Shown one piece after another: positions 32,861-36,408 of a DNA stretch of 36,408 nucleotides. Numbering within the stretch: the first letter of the stretch is position 1; every line of letters begins with the position of its first letter. The notes under the pieces were generated by a model. That model was not told the origin of the DNA, did no database searches, and saw only the letters and a list, made by a program, of their open reading frames with translations. Source of the stretch: Pseudarthrobacter sp. (GTDB lineage Bacteria; Actinomycetota; Actinomycetes; Actinomycetales; Micrococcaceae); assembly GCA_031178005.1 (NCBI GenBank), contig JAPSJV010000026.1, positions 1 through 36,408 of the forward strand, read 5' to 3'. The position numbers and the translations under genes were made by a program.

Positions 32861-33799
32861 GTGAACATGGAAGCTGTAAAACCCGATTCGCCCTCCGACG
32901 CTGATGCAGAGGCCGGCGCCGCAGGCACCAGCGACGAAAAGGATGACGACGGCGTCATCACCCAGGTCCCCACGCTCGCAGAGGTACTCCTGGCTGTAGA
33001 GGAACTCTGGCCGGAATCGCTGGCGGAGGACTGGGACGAGGTGGGCCTGGTTGCCGGACGCCCCGAACGCGCAGTCAACCGGGTGATGTTCGCCGTGGAC
33101 CCCACACTGGAGGTTATCGAAGAGGCAGTGGAATGGGGCGCCGAGCTGCTCGTCACCCACCACCCCCTGCTGCTCCGCGGAGTGACCTCCGTTGCTGCCA
33201 CCTCCGCCAAAGGCCAGGCGGTTCATCGGTTGATCGAGTCGGGAACGGCACTCCTGACGGTACACACCAACGGCGATTCCGCCGTCGGAGGAGTTTCCGA
33301 TGTCCTGGCTGACGCGCTGGGCATCCAGGACGCACGCCCGCTGACGGCCTCGGCACAGGGGTTGCCGGAGGAAGGTATTGGACGTGTTGGCGAGCTCCCT
33401 GAAGCGATGACGCTGGGCGATTTTGCTGCCCGTGTATTCGGCATCCTGCCGTCCGTGGCTGGTGGAGTGCGGGTGGCCGGTGACAGGTCCGCGGTAGTGC
33501 GGCGCGTCGCTGTGTGCGGCGGTGCGGGGGATTCACTCTTTGACGAGGTCCGGGCCAGCGGAGCGGACGTCTACGTCACGGCCGATCTCCGCCACCATCC
33601 GGCCTCCGAGGCCCGGGAGTCCGCGGTCGACGGCCGGCCCTACCTGATTGACGTTTCACACTTCGCCAGCGAATGGCTCTGGCTTCCGGCTGCTGCCGCC
33701 GCACTGGGCAACGTGCTCGCGGACCAGGGCCACGACGTCGAGATCCGGGTGAGCGGTACCAACAGCGATCCGTGGGATTTCATTCTCACCCCGGGCTGA
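32861..33799 (+). CDS. Nif3-like dinuclear metal-centre protein
   Basis: A 312-residue protein of the Nif3/NIF3-like family (YbgI/YqfO group), which forms a hexameric toroid with a two-metal site; GTP-cyclohydrolase-I-type-2 is an old annotation that is not proved. Metal-site motifs are VTHHPLLLRG (His-His), LTVHTNGD and VSHFASEW near the C-terminus. The N-terminal 30 residues are acidic and low in complexity. GTG 32861 was chosen because AAGG is seven bases ahead; ATG 32867 would be 13. It precedes the zinc-ribbon gene by 105 bases, an order often seen in actinobacteria. Confidence 0.9.
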   Translation: MNMEAVKPDSPSDADAEAGAAGTSDEKDDDGVITQVPTLAEVLLAVEELWPESLAEDWDEVGLVAGRPERAVNRVMFAVDPTLEVIEEAVEWGAELLVTHHPLLLRGVTSVAATSAKGQAVHRLIESGTALLTVHTNGDSAVGGVSDVLADALGIQDARPLTASAQGLPEEGIGRVGELPEAMTLGDFAARVFGILPSVAGGVRVAGDRSAVVRRVAVCGGAGDSLFDEVRASGADVYVTADLRHHPASEARESAVDGRPYLIDVSHFASEWLWLPAAAAALGNVLADQGHDVEIRVSGTNSDPWDFILTPG

Positions 33800-33904
33800 G
33801 CCCTGATGCAGCGCGGCAGGGGAGCCGGCCACGCGCTAGAGTCTATACAGCGCCGCGAGGCGCGCCGGCGGCGGTTGCCGGCGGAAAACCTATGGAGGTA
33901 AATA

Positions 33905-34642
33905 GTGGCCAAGGCAGCACCGGCGGAACAATTGAAGTTGCTCGAATTGCAGGCATTGGATGCCAAATTGACTTCGCTTGCCAGCCGCCGCCGTGTCCTC
34001 GAATCGGATCCCCGCATCACGGATCTGCAGGCTGCCCTTTCCGTGGCCAACGGCCAGCTGGGGGCGGCGAAGGTGGCCGTGCACGACGCCGAGGCCGAGC
34101 TCAAGAAGGCGGAGGCCGACGTCGAACAGGTTGCCTCCCGGATTGAGCGTGACGAGGCAAAGCTGAACAGCGGCACCGGACTCTCCAAGGACCTGGTGGC
34201 CCTGCAGAAGGACATCGTGTCGCTGAACAAGCGCCGCTCGGACCTCGAAGACGTTGAGCTGGAGGTCCTGGAGCGGCTGGATACGCTGCGCGCCACGCAG
34301 GCCCAGCAGCAGGAAATTGTTGACGGCATCCAGGGTTCCTTTGCCGGAATCCGGGCGGAGCTGGATGAGGCGCTGGCCGAGGTTGAAGCCGAAGCCACTG
34401 TGGTCCGTGGCCAGCGGGCGGAATTCGCCGGCGGACTGGACTCCGGAATGCTGGCAATTTACGAGAAGACGCTTGCCAAGCGCGGCGTTGGCGCAGCGCG
34501 GCTGTTCCACGGCAAGTCCGAAGGGTCAGGCATGCAGCTGAGCCCCGGCGACCTCGCGGAGATCAAGGCCGCGGCTGACGACGACATCGTCTTCTGCCCG
34601 GACTCCGGTTGCATCCTGGTGCGCTCAGCTGAGTGGGCCTAA
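33905..34642 (+). CDS. coiled-coil protein with a degenerate C4 zinc ribbon
   Basis: A 245-residue protein: a long coiled coil (about 10-185, Ala/Glu/Leu-rich heptads) and a C-terminal domain like the zinc-ribbon family (pfam02591, CT398/HP0958-like), with L-Q-L-S-P-x-D-L-A-E-I-K-A-A and DDIVFCPDSGCILVRS. The family uses four Cys in two CxxC pairs. Here the first pair reads GKSEGSG with none, and the second CPDSGC has only Cys231 in place, with Cys236 shifted, so zinc binding is doubtful. GTG 33905 has GGAGGT five to ten bases ahead. It follows the Nif3-like gene. Function unclear. Confidence 0.85.
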   Translation: MAKAAPAEQLKLLELQALDAKLTSLASRRRVLESDPRITDLQAALSVANGQLGAAKVAVHDAEAELKKAEADVEQVASRIERDEAKLNSGTGLSKDLVALQKDIVSLNKRRSDLEDVELEVLERLDTLRATQAQQQEIVDGIQGSFAGIRAELDEALAEVEAEATVVRGQRAEFAGGLDSGMLAIYEKTLAKRGVGAARLFHGKSEGSGMQLSPGDLAEIKAAADDDIVFCPDSGCILVRSAEWA

Positions 34643-34654
34643 GCTTTCCAAGGG

Positions 34655-34707
34655 CCCACGCCGCCAGGGTTCCCTGGCCGAGCTTGCGAGGCGAGGGTGG
34701 CGGTGGG
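34655..34707. terminator. branched hairpin region between the zinc-ribbon protein and YaaA
   Basis: CCCAC-GC-CGCCA (34655-34666) pairs with TGGCGGTGGG (34698-34707) with a two-base bulge, and a tight inner stem GCCAGGG/CCCTGGC (34663-34669/34672-34678) competes with it. There is no U-run. It lies between convergent genes, so a terminator role is plausible but weak. Confidence 0.4.
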
Positions 34708-34710
34708 GAC

Positions 34711-35475
34711 TTAGTTGGGCAGGATGATGTTCAGCGCGTGCGGCTTGCGTGCTGAACCCGGAACCAACTCCGCTTCCCACTTTTCCCGGGTGGCCTTAAG
34801 CAGGTCAGCCGGAGTAGAAGGAGCCTTGCCCCGGCGGCCGAGCAGGTGCCTGGCCAGCTCCCCGCGGGTGTGCTTGGCAAAGTGGCTCACCACTTTCCGG
34901 ACCCCGTTGACTTCGGTAAACACGTTCACGGCGACTGTCTGCCCAGCAGGCGGGGCCCACGCGGCTGCATAGGTGCTGGACCGGCAGTCCACCAGCAGGT
35001 GTCCTTCGACGGCGTCGGCCAGGGCCTCTGCAAGCTGAGGTTTCCAGAACGACGCCAGCCGTCCGACGTCGGGCAGTGCCGTTCCCATGGACAGCCGGTA
35101 GGCGGGCACGCTGTCACCAAACCGGATGGCTCCCCACAGTGCCGAGATGATCAGGACATCATGGTCTGCCTTGCGTCGTTGAACCGGAGTCAGCGTCCGG
35201 TACCCCAACGCGTCGTAGAGGACTCCGGAGTAGATACTGTGCGCCGGTGCGGCAGGTTCGGCGTGCAGCCGGGTATTACGTTCGACGTCGTCACTCAGTG
35301 ATGCGCCAACGCCCAGGAGTGCAAGGGCATCCTCATGCGCACTCACCGTCCCCAGAGTTTCAAGCACCTGGGCCCTGGCGGTGTTGAGGTCCGGGAAGCT
35401 AAGGTCGGCCCAGTCAACGGACGTCCCTTTGACGGCAGGGGTTTTGCCTTCGGACGGGGGCAGGAGGATCAGCAC
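34711..35475 (-). CDS. yaaA: YaaA family peroxide stress protein
   Basis: A 254-residue protein of the YaaA/DUF328 family, which in E. coli lowers free iron under peroxide stress. The signature (M)LILLPPSEGKTP opens it, and FGDSVPAYRLSM, LVDCRSSTYAAAW and NVFTEVNGVRKVVSHFAKHTRGELAR are characteristic blocks. GTG 35475 has AGGAT about seven bases ahead. The gene is divergent from the RNase P RNA gene; a shared 52-base gap holds both promoters. Confidence 0.92.
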   Translation of the reverse strand: MLILLPPSEGKTPAVKGTSVDWADLSFPDLNTARAQVLETLGTVSAHEDALALLGVGASLSDDVERNTRLHAEPAAPAHSIYSGVLYDALGYRTLTPVQRRKADHDVLIISALWGAIRFGDSVPAYRLSMGTALPDVGRLASFWKPQLAEALADAVEGHLLVDCRSSTYAAAWAPPAGQTVAVNVFTEVNGVRKVVSHFAKHTRGELARHLLGRRGKAPSTPADLLKATREKWEAELVPGSARKPHALNIILPN

Positions 35476-35527
35476 CCGTAGATCCTACCGGGAAGGGAAT
35501 GGGCCTCCGGCCCGGTAGACTGGATAG

Positions 35528-35918
35528 CTGGATGGGTCGACCAGGCGGCCGCGCGTCACGCAAGTGGCTCGAGGAACGTCCGGGCTCCATAGAGCAGGGT
35601 GGTGGGTAACGCCCACTCGGGGTAACCCGCAGGACAGTGCCACAGAAAACAGACCGCCTGCTGTTCCGTCGTGACGGACCAGCCAGGTAAGGGTGAAACG
35701 GTGGTGTAAGAGACCACCAGCTCCCCGGGTGACCGGGGAGGCTAGGTAAACCCCACTCGGAGCAAGGCCAGACAGGGCATGATTGAGGGCTGCTCGCCCA
35801 AGTGTCCGGGTAGGCCGCTGGAGGGCGTCGGCAACGGCGTTCGTAGATGGATGGTCGCCACCCCCTGACGGTAACGGCAGGGGAGGACAGAACCCGGCGT
35901 ATCGGTCGACCCATCCAC
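35528..35918 (+). ncRNA. rnpB: RNase P RNA, class A
   Basis: Catalytic RNA that trims tRNA 5' ends. The conserved core GAGGAACGTCCGGGCTCCA (35571-35589), ACAGTGCCACAGAAAACAG (35634-35652), GGTAAGGGTGAAACGGTGG and the 3' GACAGAACCCGGCGTA are all present. P1 is the perfect pair GGATGGGTCGACC (35530-35542) with GGTCGACCCATCC (35904-35916). About 390 bases, typical for actinobacteria. A -10 like TAGACT lies at 35516-35521; the -35 is unclear. Ends are approximate to a few bases. Confidence 0.96.
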
Positions 35919-36023
35919 CTTCCAGCCACGTAATGTGCCCGGTCATGTGAGTGAATTCACGGCCCTGGGCGTCTTGAGTGCCCGCCCCGGACTCTAGAAT
36001 GGATAGCGGACGTAGAAGTTCCT

Positions 36024-36056
36024 CCGCCGGATATGCGTTCACAGCCGGCGGTTTTT
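36024..36056 (+). terminator. terminator-like hairpin in the leader of gap
   Basis: CCGCCGG (36024-36030) pairs with CCGGCGG (36045-36051), followed by TTTTT (36052-36056). A possible promoter (TAGAAT at 35995-36000, TTGAGT at 35974-35979, short 15-base spacer) lies just upstream. GCGGA (36006-36010) can pair with TCCGC (36023-36027) and so compete with the left arm, the layout of an attenuator. It could also just end rnpB transcription. Confidence 0.5.
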
Positions 36057-36179
36057 CTATGCGCTGATTCCAGATGCCAGGGCTGGACCGAAAGCCCCGG
36101 AACTGCGCCCTCGGATAACCTCCGACGGCGGACTTCCGCACACAGGGACGTGGGCGGTTGAACCGAGGAAGGTAGTTTT

Positions 36180-36408
36180 GTGAGCCAGACAACAGAATCT
36201 TGTCTTGATACGTGGATGGGCCGGGAAGCTCTTGCCGAGGCCATGATTCCCGTGATCGGCCGGTTGTACCGCGAAAACAATGTGGTCACCAGCATTCACG
36301 GCCGCAGCCTGATCAACAAGTCCACCATGAACATCCTCAAGGCGCACCGCTTTGCCCGCCGGATGAGCAAGGACGAACTGCTGCTGGAGGAGACCGCCCC
36401 GCTGCTGG
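36180..36408 (+). CDS. gap: glyceraldehyde-3-phosphate dehydrogenase, long GapB-type (3' end missing)
   Basis: The first 76 residues run off the window: VSQTTESCLDTWMGREALAEAMIPVIGRLYRENNVV...INKSTMNILKAHRFARRM. This head, and R-E-A-L-A-E-A-M-I-P-x-I-G-R-L-Y-R-E-N-N-V-V in particular, is typical of the long GAPDH of actinobacteria (GapB of Corynebacterium), an N-terminally extended form often used in gluconeogenesis. The catalytic part is out of view. GTG 36180 has GAGGAAGG (36165-36172) seven bases ahead. An approximately 170-base leader with a terminator-like hairpin precedes it. Confidence 0.85.
   Translation, partial: MSQTTESCLDTWMGREALAEAMIPVIGRLYRENNVVTSIHGRSLINKSTMNILKAHRFARRMSKDELLLEETAPLL

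Overview
The window is a stretch of GC-rich chromosome from a Gram-positive actinobacterium, most likely Micrococcaceae (Arthrobacter/Pseudarthrobacter type). The evidence is the actinobacterial gene order rplS-lepB-lepB-rnhB-DUF2469-yraN-comM-dprA-xerC, a fasR-fabD-fabH-acpP-fabF operon beside a homodimeric-type aceE, the DUF2469, DUF3052 and DUF3145 proteins, frequent GTG starts, and a class A RNase P RNA. No insertion sequence, prophage or CRISPR array was seen. Almost all of the window is ordinary chromosome; the accessory parts are a two-gene transporter/racemase insert and a sugar-acid locus.

Layout. (1) 1-6198, plus strand: the end of ribosomal protein L19, two signal peptidases I, RNase HII, DUF2469, YraN, ComM and DprA. 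(2) 6264-8736, plus: an NCS1 permease and an Asp/Glu/hydantoin-racemase-like protein behind their own promoter, which is framed by a long imperfect inverted repeat; the pair separates dprA from xerC (8791-9729). (3) 9998-10501: DUF3145, facing the fatty-acid operon across an 18-bp perfect terminator. (4) 10607-18531, minus: the fasR-fabD-fabH-acpP-fabF fatty-acid synthase II operon and aceE. Two matching 17-bp dyads, in front of fasR and of fabD, are good candidates for the FasR operator. (5) 18532-21491, plus: a 527-bp divergent intergenic region with a perfect 7-6-7 palindrome, then DUF3052, an AhpE-like peroxiredoxin, a sirtuin, tRNA-Val(UAC) and a small unknown protein.

(6) 21629-30508 is a sugar-acid locus: an IclR-type regulator, an MHS-family transporter, a 2-hydroxyacid dehydrogenase (minus), a 3-hydroxyisobutyrate-dehydrogenase-family enzyme, an IdnO-like SDR, an IdnD-like zinc dehydrogenase, a GntR/FadR-type regulator (minus) and 6-phosphogluconate dehydrogenase. 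The best regulatory signal of the window is here: GTTCA-type 16-bp sites repeated every 18-19 bp in three promoters (two at the iclR-type gene, five before the transporter, two between the divergent dehydrogenases). These look like operators of the local IclR protein. The enzymes could carry L-idonate or 5-ketogluconate to gluconate, with Gnd taking 6-phosphogluconate into the pentose-phosphate pathway; no gluconate kinase lies in the window.

(7) 30603-36408: cysK-cysE and msrA (minus), a Nif3-like protein, a coiled-coil protein with a degenerate zinc ribbon, YaaA (minus), RNase P RNA and the start of a long-form (GapB-type) glyceraldehyde-3-phosphate dehydrogenase.

Several proteins of known families lack or gain a key residue: the racemase-like protein (first Cys is Gly), the IdnD-like enzyme (structural-zinc cysteines gone), the zinc-ribbon protein (one of four Cys in place) and the peroxiredoxin (extra Cys at C+5). 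Function calls rest on motif recognition and memory of the families; no database search was run.
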